Below, one piece after another: positions 22,571-35,592 of a stretch of DNA of 64,000 nucleotides. Position 1 is the stretch's first letter; every line of letters begins with the position of its first letter. Made by a program: the position numbers and the translations under genes. This stretch comes from Iris pallida (lineage: Eukaryota > Streptophyta > Magnoliopsida > Asparagales > Iridaceae), in NCBI GenBank assembly GCA_029216955.1, contig JANAVB010015600.1:40216048-40280047 (forward strand), written 5' to 3'. The notes under the pieces are model-generated. The model saw only the letters and a list, made by a program, of their open reading frames with translations. It did not search any database and was not told where the DNA came from.

Positions 22571-25020
22571 CTAACTTTTCAATGGTAGCAATTGGTAGAA
22601 GGATGGATTGTAACCAAAAATTTGTAATAGATAAGATGACCGACGTACCAGTTTGATTCTGCCTCCGAACAAGAGATTCTTTGCCTGCCATCCTTCCATC
22701 CGTCGCTGTGCAAACTCCACAATGCTATTGCACTCAGCCACGCTCGCGTAATTGATTGAAAGCAGAACTCCAAGATATTTAACCGGCAACTCTCCCATAT
22801 TAATTCCCAGCTTGGCCGCCTTCTCTTTCTTATTCGTACATCTCCTGCTGAAATAAATTATGCTCTTGGTTTTATTTAGTTGTAATCCTGTCAACCTCCC
22901 GAACTCCTCTAATATATCAGTCAGCACTTGTAATCCAGTTGTTGGGCACATGAAAACCAGCAGATCATCCGTGTAGATGAGATGGGTCACATGTGGCTGA
23001 ATCTGAATGAACAGTGGAATAATGTTCTTCTGACAGCTAGCCAAATCCATCATACAAGTAAAATACTCCATAATTAATAATAATAGTATAGGGATAGAGG
23101 ACAACCCTGTCACAATCCTCGGTTGCTTGTAAAAAATCCATGGGATTGGCCTTTGATGAGCACCGAGAAGGTAGCCGTCGAAATGCATTCTCGTACGCAG
23201 GAGATCCACGAACTCGCAAATCCCATGGATGACAGAATATGACAGAGGAACTCTCTGTTGATCGTATCATATGCTTTGCGAAGATCCAGCTTGATGCAAG
23301 CTCTGTCCGCACTCGGTCTGTTGAACTCTCGTACCAGCTCATGTCCCAACATACTATGCTCTGCAATAGACCGCCCTTTAATAAAAATAGCCTGGTTTTT
23401 TGATATAATTTCCTGCATCACGTACTCCATTCGCTTGCACATAAAATGAGTAATGATCTTATATAAATAATTGCAACATAATATTCTGAAGTCTTCAAGC
23501 GAAGTTGCTCCCTCCTTCTTTGGAATGAGAGTCAAGAAGGTATAATTCATCTCTCGCAGTAATCGCCCGTGTCTGTTGAAGTCGTTGATGATCTCTGTTG
23601 CTGGTTCTTTGAGAGCCTGCCAATGAACCTTGTAAAATTTGCTTCCAAATCTATCAGGCCCGGGAGCCTTGTTCGGATCGGCCAACTTAATAATCTCTGT
23701 CACCTCTTCACAAGTTGCTGGGCAAGTAAAGTCTAATTTCCAGCTTCCGTGACCAGCTTCTTACACACAGTGTTAGAAAATGTAGAAGTGTAGTCAGCCT
23801 GATTATATAAAGAAGAGTAGAAATGTACCACCTCTATCGTAATATCCGTCTGAGCAGTTACGTCCTTGCCGTTGGCGTCAATTAATCTATGGATAGAATT
23901 CTGCGTCTGTCTAGCTCGAACAATATCATAGAAATTTTTTTGCACTTGTCGCATTCTTTCAACCAGTGACATTTTGCTTTTTGTGCCAATTGGACTTCCT
24001 CGATGGTCCGGAGTGTACCCACATCTTTAACCAAACTCCGCTCATAAGCAGCCATGCTCTCGTTTAGAATATCGTCTTGAAGTTTCTTTTGTATCTCGTA
24101 CAGCTCTTGTTCTTTGGCCGCCAAATCCACAATGGGCACAGATTTGTGCCACTCCAAGCCGTCTTGGTTCTCTTGAGGCATTGCACAAATTGAAATTGTA
24201 TATTGACATGCACAGTCGCCTCAAGTGCTGTTTGAACCATCGCCTCATTTCCGTCCAACATACACCAAGCATTGTTGTAGCGGAACGGGTTTGATTTCCT
24301 CGGCTCGGCAGATGAGAAGGAGATTTCAGAGGAGAATGGTCGCTTGTACCTGCGGCGAGACCCTCCGACGTCACGTACGGGAACAAGTCAAACCAATAAG
24401 AGTTTTCCAGTGCCCGATCTAATTGACATGCCACGCGTTTGGTCGTCGACTTGTTATTCCAGGTCCATACGTGACCAGTTCTTTCAAGGCTTCGAAGCCC
24501 CGAACGGAGGATGCACCCTTAGAAATCCTGCATCGTGGCTTCAGGAATGCTTCTGCCTCCGAGTTTCTCGTGCGGCAGTAAAACGGCGTTAAAATCCCCA
24601 ATCACTAGCATAGATAACCTGCCATTTGTTTCAGCCTCCCTGCTCAAGGTAGCAATGTCTTGCCATATCTGTCTTCGATGCATGCAATCATTATGGCCAT
24701 ATGCGATACATAGCATAAAACGAAGACCTTCGAGGTTTGTAAAAACAACTGCATTAATCTGCTCCGAGATGTGAGAAGTCTGATCTGTCCAGCAACTGTT
24801 CTCCCATCTAATCTAAATCCTGGCTATATCACAAATAGGGAGGTTGTCAACTTGCGTCCAGTTCGACGACGTTCGGCGAGTTAACATACCGTCGGATTTG
24901 ATTTTAGTTTCTAGCAGTGCTGTAATTGTACAATGCCCTTTCCTCAGAGTGTCTAAAATCTCTCTCCATCTACCTAGCGAGCAGGCGCCATATACATTGC
25001 ATACGATCAGAGATGTTGAT
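22571..25020 (-). pseudogene. LINE copy 2 endonuclease and reverse transcriptase
   Basis: The endonuclease block includes IGDFNAVLLPHEKLGG (about 24610). The RT has APGPDRFGSKFYKVHWQAL, LIPKKEGA, KLDLRKAYDTINREF (23700-23300) and then HLIYTDDLLVFM (about 23000), where YTDD is the catalytic Y/FxDD box and retains both aspartates. ELPVKYLGVLLS and ARRMEGW-like residues follow. Frames are shifted between 23209 and 23110 and elsewhere, so the product would be truncated as written. Confidence 0.88.
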
Positions 25021-25389
25021 CAAAATTTGTGTCCCCATTATCGCACTGCTCCTCATCTCCGGGGATGGGTGACGAGAAAGCAACCTTACCTTGGCACTGT
25101 GGGGCACCCACGTCTCCTTCTCGAACCAAAGCCTCCTATTCTGGGTTATCCTCTACGAGAACTTCTCCGTTCGTGGTGACTGTTTTGGGGCCGATTCACA
25201 TCCTCCTTAGTCTTCTCCACGTGACGCTTATGGCAGGTATACCCTGCTTGACAGGAGCTTTTATCCTTCGCTGCTTTGCTCCCTGTGGTTGACCGTCTTC
25301 TGGTCGGCACACTTTATTTCTTTGATGTCCCCTCGCCTGCTCTAAAGGTCGTCTGTGTTGGCATCCCTTGATTCTCAGTCGAGGCTAAT

Positions 25390-26901
25390 ATGGAGAACAT
25401 ACCAGGATGCACGCGCAAGCTTCCTTCGGATGCATGTGTAGGAGATTTGCTACCATCCGCTATAGATTTTTGTCACCCCCCAACTTTCACGCTCTCTTCA
25501 GTACTCCCTGCTACCATCATGACTCCATCAGGCTTCCGCCACTGTGTATCTAAGCCTGGGAGAACCAGTGCGAGTTCAAATCCTGATTGCTTCATTTAGT
25601 CATGAGCATTGTGTTCCCCACAGACATCCATTCCTCGAGCAGTATTCTGATCGCCCCCATCCCTAGGCACTGCTTCCCCGCCTTCCTGTGTTCTGTCCTC
25701 TCCGAGGTTTTCGGCCTCTGCGTTAGCTACATGAGTGCTACAGTTCTACGGCAGATGACCGAAGCAGTTGCATCGTCGAAAAGCAGGAGAAACCTATTCA
25801 TATTCGACCTTCTGCGTACATACTTTGCCGGATGAAATTTTATAGTATAGCGACCACGATAATTCCTTATTTTCTTCTATTTCGACGAATACCCGAGCGT
25901 ATTGGAGACGCGATCTTGTAATAGTCGCTTCGTCACCTTTGATAGGTTTTTCTATGAGGCTGGTAATTTTCATAAGCATGGACTGACTCCAACAGGCGAT
26001 TGGAAAGCCAGGTAGTCGGACCCATATCGGTATTGTGTGCAGTACTTCTTTTTCGCAGCGGATATATCGATGCCACTCTTTGATGATGATCTGCCGGCCA
26101 TCAAATGTCCAGGGGCTGCCCTAGATGATGCGATTGGCGTCTTCCTTTATATCGAATTTGACGAAGAAGAACCCGTCCTCTCGTGCATAAAATCCATGGT
26201 CCCCTTCGGTCGCCAAACCCTCGCCTCATAAGCACATATATGTCCATAGAAAGGTTTGTCACCCAAGACGTAAAACACAATGGTATTTTGCCAGTACTCT
26301 GCAGTTTCAGCGATCTCCACGCTGAATAACACTCTTTCCACCCCTTAAACATACTTTAGTTCTACGTATTGCATTTGGTGAATGTGGGGATTTTCTCCGT
26401 CGCAGCACAGATCCGCCCACGAGCGTCCCACCCCCGACCCTTCCAGTGGTCTCTTTCTTTTATCAATGGCAGGCATGCCTCTTCTTTCCCAGGTTAGAGT
26501 ATTCGCTGGCCTTCCCTTGATGGATTCGAGGCCGCGGATATTGCTAGTTGCTGCCACTTTGTGTAGTCTTGGGGTCTTGCTCACCGCGTTGTTTCGTGTT
26601 GTTTCCTCATATCTTTGTGTCGTCGATTCTCTCCAACTCGGCCTCCGTCTCCCCCCTAACCCGGTTGCACGTATGGACGTCTGGGCCCGTTTGTCTTCTG
26701 CTCCCGTCTGCCACCTTGTCCTACTTGTGGTCGATTGCCTCGCCGCCCTCTAACTACGGTTGTCCAACCCCCGCCGGAAGCCCACGCGATCTCCTCGCCC
26801 GTGGCATGATCGGCGCTTCTCCCCTGGCCGGACGTTGCGTCGGGATCCCATGACTTTCCGGAGGCAGCAGGCGCTTGATGCCCTAACCCTAACGAATTCA
26901 T
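25390..26901 (-). pseudogene. LINE copy 2 ORF1 (DUF4283, zinc knuckle remnant)
   Basis: Starts at 26901 ([11 protein letters not shown]) with a Gly/Arg-rich N-terminus. The DUF4283 blocks are VLGDKPFYGHICAYEARVW (about 26270) and ARVFVEIEENKEL (25905). A degenerate zinc knuckle with CNCFGH lies near 25770. Frameshifts near 26345 and 26190 break it. Same product class as 2560-4157. Confidence 0.82.
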
Positions 26902-26933
26902 CTTATATATTTTCTAACCCTAATAATTCATCT

Positions 26934-26986
26934 TATATATATATATATATATATAAAAAAAAAAATATATATATTTATATATATAT

Positions 26987-27077
<91 letters not shown>
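26934..27077. repeat. (TA)n microsatellite
   Basis: TA alternation with a short poly-A interruption beside the LINE 5' end; counterpart of 4190-4346. Confidence 0.96.
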
Positions 27078-27081
<4 letters not shown>

Positions 27082-27342
27082 TGCATATAAATAAACAAAT
27101 AATACCACCACGCAGAAGAAGATGGAAAGCTCAATCCAAATTGAAACAGATTTGACCAAGATCCTGAATGCGCAGATAGGCCGCTTCAGTTGTTCTTTTG
27201 CACCTTAGTTTCTATTCTTGTATTTCCCCATGGCTCCTGGTGTTATATAAACAAAAAATTGAGTTTTTTTCTTTCTTTTTTATGTTTTTTAATTCATATA
27301 GTGAATTGTTAAATGAGTATTCAATGATTCGACAACAAGTAA

Positions 27343-27560
27343 TACTACAAATTAGCGACGAACCCTAGCGACACAAAAACAATCCGTAGCTATGGATTGA
27401 CGACTAGTCTACGACGTATCTGTATTTATAAAAAATTTGCCATATTTTCGTTTCTAGTCCGTTAAGAAATCGTTAGAATACAGTTAGCAACTGACCGTTT
27501 TCGTCGCTACGAAATGTATAACTCGTTGGCAAAGAGCAGCTTTCTACTTTTTTTCAAACG
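27343..27560. mobile_element. CACTA-type terminus, copy 2
   Basis: Same as 4613-4830: ACTACAAATTAGCGACGAAC at the edge, followed by TAGCGAC-type motifs. Only one terminus is seen. Confidence 0.6.
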
Positions 27561-27951
27561 AACCCAAAATTCATTTCCCCTAGACCTCCTCCTCTTCCAT
27601 CCCCTCCTCCGGCGAACCTCTTGAGCCCTCGTCTCCAGCGAGCCCTCCTCCTTCGTCTCCGATGACCCCCTCCGCCATCCATTCTCACCGCCTTTTGTTA
27701 GAAATTATTGCATGTTGACCCATGAGATGAAGAACAAAATAAATGCAAAAGTGTATCTGAATCCATTGATTGGCTTGATGGATCTTGAAGTAGACGTCTC
27801 TTTATGTTCGATCTTCCAACTTGCTACGACCCTTAATAATAAAGATGAAATATTTGTTTCTCTCTCTCTCTGTTGATGGGGATACATAAGAAGGCGAAAA
27901 TCCTCACTTTGGTGGCCGTATGAGTTGGGGTCCATAACCTTTATATATAGG

Positions 27952-28546
27952 CTTAATTATAATTTGATACCCTCAGCTATCACCATTTTTTAATTTGATA
28001 CCCTAAACCTTTTTTTTTACAATTTGATACCCTGAAAAAAATCCCGAAATACCTCTTCCATCCGTTCTTTCCCACCCCTTTCACCATTGCTGCCTCCTTA
28101 CCCCTCCTTTAGCAAACACCCCTTCCTGCCGCTGCCGCCCCTCCCCCGACGCCCACACCGATGCACCCCCTCCTCCCGCCACTCCTCCGTTCTGTACCCT
28201 CCCACGGCCGCCCCCACCCTCCCTCCGCCCGTACCCATCAGCACCCCTACCCCTCCCCTCCCTCCGTCCATCCCCACCAGTACCCCCACCCCCTTCTCCC
28301 ACCACCCGTCTTTATTGTCGGGCACCGTCGGAGAGGATGGGAGGAGGCATCGATCGTCGGAGAGGGATGGAGGGTCATCACCGGAGAGAGATGAGGGGGA
28401 GAGAGAGAGGGGACAGGGGTATTTCTGAAATTTTTTTATTTTAGGGTATGCATTTAAAAAATGATAGTTAAGGGTATCAAGTTGTTGAATAAAAAAGTTT
28501 AGGGTATCAAGTTGAAAAATGGTGATAGTTCAGGGTATCAAGTTGC
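27952..28546. mobile_element. MITE with TTGATACCCT-repeat inverted termini, copy 2
   Basis: Counterpart of 5235-5836, with the same inverted termini and C-rich centre and small indels. It is again flanked by the 130-base direct repeat. Confidence 0.65.
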
Positions 28547-28789
28547 TACGACCCTTAATAACAAAGATAAAATACTTGTTCCTTTCTTTGTTGATGGAGA
28601 TACAGAAGAAAGAGAAAAGTCTCTCTCTTTGGTGGCCGTATGTGTTGGGGTCCATAACCTTTACATATATATATATATATGGTCCTTAGGATATATGTGT
28701 GTGGTGTGTTTTGATATTTCTAATTTGTCCCATCATCAAATTAGATTTATCTTCGGTATCTACACTTTATATATTTAATTTATCCCCTC

Positions 28790-29240
28790 ATCAATTATAT
28801 ATATATATATTATTAAAACTCCTCTTTTATTCCAAAAAGCTGAAAAGTCGAAGCTGTACAAGTATACCAGAAGGCGCAAAATGTCGAGGCCTATACACGT
28901 ATACTAACAAAAGAAGGGGAGAAGAGGAACCCAAAAACGACTAGACCCATGATAGGAGGAAATTCTAGAAGGTCGTCTGGCCATATTGGCAGAGGGACCT
29001 CCTCTACTACACTGCCTGATGGTCTCCTTAATGAGCTGATCTGCTATGTACTGGTGGCCTTCATATCGCGCCTTTTTGCGATTCTTCTAGATAACCCACG
29101 TAGCAGTTGCAGCCACAATCTGGTGGCCATGGGACGCAGAACCCCATACCTTTGTGAGGTTGTCGAAGCACCCACCCCCATAAACTATCCTGTAGTGTTG
29201 GGAGAGGATACTCCAGGCCTTGACCGGTAGGTCCCCCTAA
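28790..29240 (-). mobile_element. 5'-truncated LINE 3' end, copy 2
   Basis: Counterpart of 6150-6600, with the same minus-strand VAATATWVI remnant and AT-rich tail. Confidence 0.6.
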
Positions 29241-29731
29241 CAAACGATGTGGTCCACCGTTGATTACATCAAATAATCCACAAAGATTATATCAAAGTAA
29301 TCTAATATACATCAATAGACTAGATCAAAAGGAATAATCATAATCATCTGAATATGCATGACTATTACTTAAATGCATAATTATAAAGACTGTCATAGAT
29401 TTGAAGACACGATTCTCTCAAATATTCTTTTAGTTCACAGTATTGAAATAACAAAGGAAACATTCATGCTTCTTAGTAAAAATCCAAGAAAATATTTGAA
29501 AGCTAATCTCAATATTTTATTGAAAATATGCACAAAACCACCTTTTGTACAAAACTAGCACTAAAAAAACATGAATAAAGACATAACCATCTAAAACTAT
29601 GCTTTCTTCATTTCTTTATATGTATCCAAATATCTAAAGAAAACATGAAAAAAGAAGTTGGGGCATGATTGTTTAATATGTGTATATACCCATCATCAAT
29701 TGCATCCTCAAAGTCAGAACCCATATGATAA

Positions 29732-30110
29732 TAAAGAAAATTTCAACCGTCGACCGAAACTCTTAAGAATCAACACCAGCCAAATAATAAGAAAAGGTTC
29801 AATCAATTTGGCGATGACAAATAACAATACCATGCACTGGAACTGTTGGAATTATTGGTAAAACAATGGTTTAATTCTTTATTTGATTTTAAGGGTGCAA
29901 CAAAGGTGAAGATGTACCATGAATTCTTCCTAACTGAATAGTAAAGACGAGATATAATAGAATATGTGTCTTATGGCACCAAAGCAATTACTCTTCCAAA
30001 TTCTAAATCCACTGATATAGTCCATAATGCAATTAATTTATCATTTAGATTTGTCAAATAGAAACTCAAGAATTCATTATTAACTTTGATCGAACAATCG
30101 GAACAATAAA
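29732..30110. other. unassigned sequence with short coding-like remnant
   Basis: Beyond the duplicate block. One plus frame reads LLELLVKQWFNSLFDFKGAT and then KVKMYHEFFLTE before a stop at about 29941, preceded by another stop near 29822. It looks like a decayed coding sequence, but I cannot name the family. Confidence 0.3.
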
Positions 30111-30460
30111 TACTACAAGAAAAAGGACTTTTCTTGACGGCTTTTCTCGATCAAGAAATGGGTATCTTGACGGTTACGAATCCGTCAAGTAAGCCGGTGT
30201 CAAGAAAAGACCCCTCCCCCTTTTCTTGACGGTCGCTGGCAGGGCTTTTCTAGAGGGTTTTTAGCCATCATATGAAGTAGTTTTCTTGGCCATTTTTAGC
30301 CGTTAAGATAACAGTTTTTAGAAACGTATAGGTAAAAACTTTTTTGACTCCGGCCTAGATGACTGCTATTAGCTGTCAAGAACAGCCCTTCTGCTGTAGG
30401 ATTGAGTTAATTGTTGACATTTTATAACCGTCAAGAGAAGCTAAAGCCAAAATTCCATTT
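30111..30460. mobile_element. second CACTA-type terminus, CTTGACGG subterminal family
   Basis: TACTACAAGAAAAAGGACTT at 30111 fits a CACTACAAGAAAA-type terminus. The next 330 bases repeat CTTGACGG, CCGTCAAG and related words in both orientations. This family differs from the TAGCGACG family at 10917. No opposite terminus was found to the right. Confidence 0.6.
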
Positions 30461-31920
30461 ATAATTCAATATTGAATCGAACACGCACATAATATCAATA
30501 ATCCAGAAGATTTAATACATCAAATAACTACAAAATCCAATTTTATATAACAAACTGTATATTGTCCATACACCACAAACTTTCGACACACGTCCAACCA
30601 CAAACATCCAACGCTTGTCTAACCACAAACATATCCAACCAATGTATATGGTTTTCATACATCTTAAACATCCAATACTAAAAATTATACAAATAAAACC
30701 AAAATAAGTAGCAAACTCGGCCGGAGCACATCCCTCCCATATTCACAGCACCTTCATTTCCATGTAGTTCCGAGAGAACAAGAGCAAAACATAACAAGTT
30801 AATGATCTTGTTGACCAACAAAAAAATAAGAAAATAATATCCTAAAGAAAATAAGAAGAGTATAATGAGCTTGTACCTCTGAATCAAGTCTTGCATACTC
30901 CTTTACCAAACAGAAGGAAGACAGGTCAATTAGTATCATGCATTAAATAAAAGGAGTGCACAAGCCGATGTATTGCACATATCAGTTGCATTTCTCCAAT
31001 AAATATTAAGTATATCCGTTAACGAATCAATAACTAAATATAGAAAATACAAATATGCTGTATTTACCCAATATACCTGATAGTAGCCCAAGATAGCTAC
31101 TATCTTGCAAGATGACCAAGACATTGGTTTGTATTTCTTCTGATTGAAATTTAAAATTTTAATTGCTTTTCCAAGCCAACTTTGCTTTATACTTGGCATG
31201 TCATTTGGTCCTCAACCACCATTTCAATATAGTGATAACTGTAATCCCAAGTAAACATATGAATACACAGATCATTGAAATAAGTATAGAAACATAGGTA
31301 TAATGTGTGGAATCCTTGAATTAACAAGGAGAAGCACATATCACATTTTCTACTCTTGTTCTAATAAGAGGTGAGTCATAACAAACCCATGCATATATGT
31401 ATGTCATCATTTGGCATCCTGTCATGTGTGCTCATTATGAATCAAAATTACATATATAATTTGCAGTCTGATGTATGTGTACACAATTCGGATGGTCTAA
31501 AGCTAAAGAGTACATTGATAAAGCCTTTTGATCATATATGATTGATATTTTGCTAACAACAATCAATATTCACTTTTTTATTTATGATAATTACCTAGCT
31601 GAATTTCTTGTAGGCTCGGTATGAGAAAGTCCTTTTTCTAAGTCTGGGAGCATCAAAGTTCTTTGGTTCAGTAGTAACTCTATATCAGAGAGTACCAGAG
31701 CCAAATATTCATGATAGAGACTATCCATATCATTGCCTAATCACTGCTTAGTCATCCGAATTTAGTTAGCCAGCTCAGCTTAAGGGGACGGTTGCCACAT
31801 CATTGCCTATTCATTGAAATTCAGTTAGCCAGCTCAGCTGGATAAGTCGGTTACTTCAAATGTACTGAGTAAAGCTATAAATAAGGATAAGGATGAGAGG
31901 AAGCCTCTGAAGATCCAAGC
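30461..31920. other. no gene recognised; AT-rich, contains a local duplication
   Basis: No supported coding region. At 31728-31841 a unit containing CATCATTGCCTA and TTAGTTAGCCAGCTCAGCT occurs twice about 65 bases apart. A plus-strand TATA-like CTATAAATAAGG lies near 31877, just before the copia insertion. It may be the interior of the CACTA at 30111. Confidence 0.4.
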
Positions 31921-31921
31921 A

Positions 31922-31926
31922 TGAGC
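31922..31926. repeat. Tork copia target-site duplication, left
   Basis: TGAGC, identical to 37636-37640 on the other side of the element. Confidence 0.95.
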
Positions 31927-32736
31927 TGTTGGGAAAGAAACGCGAAACCTTTCCCCAAACCGGAGAGTACCTGCGAGAGGACCGAGCAATACAACGCACG
32001 AACCCAAAAAACAATCACACAAAAACAATCCACGCAGACACAGAGAATTTTGGACATGGAAACCCTTGCGGAAAAAACCACGGGACGATCGGAGTCCAAC
32101 CCTGAGAAGCCTCCACTAATGGAATAGAAGAATTACACCTCTACAAACTCCTCCGATCCAAATCGGATCCCCACAACACTCAGAAGAAAGAACAACGATT
32201 ACAAGGCTACGAAGAACGAGAACGACGAGTAGAGATTACCCGAAATACGATCTCCTTCGAAAACGACCTTCAATCCTCCGTCTTCTCTCCCGAAGTTGTA
32301 ATGGCACTCTTGCCTCCTTCCTCTCTCAAAGTTGTGTTTTCTTGCGATTATGTTGCACACTGAATTAGGGTTTGGAAATCCCAATATAACTCCCTAATCC
32401 CGCAGCAAACCTGGACCGTTGGATTAGATCCAATGATGAAAACTCATCCAGAAATCCGCTTCAGCCCCCGACGACACAGAGTTCGGCCAGAACTCTGTGT
32501 CGAGCAAACAGAACCTCACGCCAACATTCTGGAGGAGCCAGACCGAGTTCGGCCCGAACTCGCCATGGGACCGAGTTTGGCCCGAACTCGGATCCCTGTT
32601 CCAGAACCTCCCTCTGGGCAGTAACAGCAGCAGCGACTCTGCGTCGCCTACTTCCCGAGCTTCTTCGACACACGAACGGCGCTCGTCGCACTCCGGGGCC
32701 TTCTCCACATAGGTTGGGAACCCCCCCACTCCAACA
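31927..32736 (-). repeat. Tork copia 3' LTR
   Basis: 810 bases, TGTTGGG...CCAACA, near-identical to 36823-37635. It contains GAGTTCGGCC / GGCCCGAACTC palindromic motifs at about 32470-32495 and 32541-32595. Confidence 0.97.
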
Positions 32737-32770
32737 AATCTCCCCCTTCACAACTATGGGGAGGATGTCA

Positions 32771-35592
32771 TCATCCCGACGACCTTCCTGCAGTACTCAA
32801 ACTTCCCCCTTGGTAGAATCTTCGTGAACATATCAGCTCCGTTGTCATCTGTATGTACCTTCTCAAGCTCCGCGTCTTCTTCTCAACCACATCCCGTATC
32901 CAATGATACCGGGTCTCGATGTGCTTGGACCGGCTATGAAACGTCTGATTCTTCACAAGGTGGATCGCACTCTGACTGTCGCAAAGCAAAGTATACTGCT
33001 CTTGCTTCAGTCCTATTTCCTGCAGCAGCTTCTTCATCCACAACAGCTCCTTGCAAGCCTCCGTCGCCGCAATGTACTCTGCCTCTGTTGTCGATAAGGC
33101 AACATACTTCTACAACCGCGACTGCCATGATACTGCTCCTCCCGCAAACATCATCACGTAGCCCGAAGTCGATCGCCTCGTGTCTACATCTCCAGCCATA
33201 TCAGCGTCGGTATACCCAACCAGCTTCAGCTCGTCACCACCAAAGGAAAGTCTCCAACCAGCAGTGCCCTGAAGATATCGTAGAATCCACTTGACCGCAC
33301 TCCAATGTACCCTTCCAGGATTTGAAAGATACCTGCTAACCGTACCAACTGCATGAGTAATATCTGGCCTCGTACACACCATAGCATACATCAGGCTCCC
33401 ACAGCTGAGGCATATGGAACCCGCTTCATATCTTTTTTCGTCCTCGGTAGATGGACACTATTCCTCAGTGAGCTTAAAGTGAGCCGCGAGGGGGAACCTA
33501 CTTTCTTCGACCTGTCCATCCCGAAACGCTAAAGTACCGGTGAATGTACTTCTTTTGGGACAAGTGTAGCAGCTTGGACTCTCTCTCGCTGATCTCCATC
33601 CCAAGAATAGTCTTTGCTGCGCCCAAATCCTTTATAGAGAAGGCCGCGCCTAGTTGGCGCTTCAACTCCGCTATCCTAGTGGCATTCCAACCCACTAATA
33701 GCATATCATCAACATAGAGCAACAAAATGATGAAATCATCATCGGCAAAATACCTCACAAATGCACAATGATCCGACGTCGTCCGTGCATAACCATGCTC
33801 CCCCATAAACGACTCGAACTTCCTGTACCACTGCCTCGGAGCCTGCTTCAGACCATACTCTTCCTCAACCGGCAGACCAAATGTGACTTGCCCTTCTCAC
33901 AGAATCCCTCTGGCTGCTCCATGTACAACTCCTCCTCAAGATCACCGTGGAGGAATGTCGTCTTCACGTCCATCTGCTCGACCTCCAAGTCGAAACTGGC
34001 TGCTAATGCTACCACCACCCGAATAGACGAATGTTTGACGACAGGCGAAAAGATCTCATCATAATCCACGCCTTTCCGCTTACCGTAGCCTTTGACTACC
34101 AGCCTCGCTTTGTATCGAGGGCGAGTAGCATCTTCCGTCTGCTTTACTCTGAACACCCATCGATTCTTCAAATCCTTCTTGTCCTTTGGCAACCGTACCA
34201 GATCATAAGTGGAATTGGTGTGCAAGGAACTCATCTCCTCCTGCATAGCCACCATCCACTCCTGCCTGTGTTCATCTTCCATAGCCTCTGCGAAACTTTT
34301 GGGCTCCCCCCGTCAGTCAATAGCACATACTCATCCGGTGAGTATCTCGTAGATGGTCGACGATCCCTGTCACTCCTTCTCAGTGGAGCCACTGGTGCTG
34401 GCTGTATACCGACAGCCTCCGTCCCTTCAGGAACTACCTCTCCGGCATGCTCATCCTCTTGAGGGACACCCTGACCACCATCAGCAGGCTGATGATCAAG
34501 GTTGGGAGCAACTCCATGTACCGGCTCCCCCATAACTGGATCCTCTGCGATGTCCTCTGGAAACTGCTCGAAGCGAAATGACTCTAACTCAGGCAATTCC
34601 TCAGCCTCAGAAGGCGTCTCGGAATCCTGAGTGTTGGTCATGGTCTGATCCTCGACGAACACTACGTCCCTGCTTCTGTAGAGCTTTCCTTCCACTGGGT
34701 CGTAGAGTCTATAGCCAAACTCATCCCGACCATAGCCGACAAAGACGCATCGCCTCGTCTTCGGCTCAAGTTTGGTCCTCTCGTCCTTCGGTACATGCAC
34801 GAAGGCTTTACAACCAAACGCCCGCAGGTGACTGTATGACGGCTCTTTGCCGTACCATACTTTGTCAGGCATATCACCCTGCAAAGGAGCACTAGGAGAC
34901 AAATTAATAATATAAGCAGCTGTGAGAAGAGCCTCACCCCAATAACTGCCCGGCAAGTTTGCTTCTGACAGCAAATACCGCACCCTCTCCATCAGTGTCC
35001 TGTTCATACGCTCCGCTACACCATTGAGCTGAGGTGTCTTTGGCGGAGTCTTCTGGTGTCGTATCCCCTGCTCTCTGCAATACGCATCAAAGGGACCGAT
35101 GTATTCGCCGCCATTGTCGGACCGAACACACAACAACTTCTTGCCCGTCTCCCTTTCAACAGAGGCCTGAAACTCCTTGAAAGTAGGCAGCACCTGATCC
35201 TTGGTCTTTAAGGCATAGACCCAAACCTTTCTGGAACAATCATCAATAAAGGTTACAAAGTAAGAAGCACCACCAAGAGATTTTACCTTCATAGGACCGC
35301 AGACATCCGAGTGAATCAACTCGAGCAACGCCGGCTTCCTCGAACTTGGGTGACTTTGGAAATACACCCTATTTTGCTTCCCAGCTAAACAGTGCGTGCA
35401 CTTCTCCAACTTTGTAGACCTGAGCCCCGGAATCACCTTCCTGTTTACCAAGTAGCTCATCCCCTTCTCGCTGATATGGCCGAGCTGCCTGTGCCACAAC
35501 TCGCTAGACGCATCAATGACTGCGTTCACCTCTTGTGCCCCCTCTGCTCCCATCCATATAGTAGAGACTAGACTTCTTGCTTCCTCTGGCAA
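32771..35592 (-). pseudogene. Tork copia pol: integrase, reverse transcriptase, RNase H (frameshifted)
   Basis: The largest frame (35592-34231) has a GAG-pre-integrase zinc region (LWHRQLGHISEKG, CTHC) and the integrase core. Catalytic residues visible by ORF numbering are D96 (IHSDVCGP), D159 (RSDNGGEY) and E194 (NGVAERMNRT). RT continues at 34282-33848 (RWVFRVKQ, ARLVVKGYGKRKGVDYDEIFSPV) and 33806-33498, with an intact LLLYVDDMLLVG catalytic box. RNase H lies at 33391-32771 (SLCDSQSAIHLVKNQTFHSR, HIETRYHWIRD). All catalytic residues survive while frames shift near 34280, 33840, 33495 and 33080. That pattern suggests indel errors or very recent decay. Confidence 0.93.

Larger units (their letters stand above)
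21450..26930 (-). mobile_element. LINE (L1-type) non-LTR retrotransposon, copy 2, nearly full length
   Basis: On the minus strand it has ORF1 (26901-25390), endonuclease (about 25020-24040), RT (23880-22571) and a C-terminal zf-RVT domain (22250-21503). This is the complete plant L1-type order. The 3' end meets an AT tract and the 5' end lies next to another TA repeat near 26934. From 22761 onwards it is near-identical to copy 1 at the left edge. Several frameshifts break it. Confidence 0.92.
22761..29731. repeat. 7 kb near-duplicate block, copy 2
   Basis: Matches 1-7095. Here the sequence continues naturally on both sides (LINE to the left, unique sequence to the right), with no gap, so this is the better-supported copy. 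It is about 125 bases shorter than copy 1, mostly through 1-3 base differences and shorter TA repeats. Confidence 0.93.

Noticed and set aside
26883..26892. Telomere-like CCCTAACCCTAA
   Set aside because: Only two units, six-base period rather than the plant seven-base repeat, inside the LINE 5' region.
30975..30995. GGAGAAATGCAA on the minus strand as the missing last Aux/IAA exon
   Set aside because: The match is 12 bases only, with no acceptor upstream and no conserved residues on either side.
32824..33294. 156-residue plus-strand frame
   Set aside because: Antisense shadow of the Tork RNase H and RT region.
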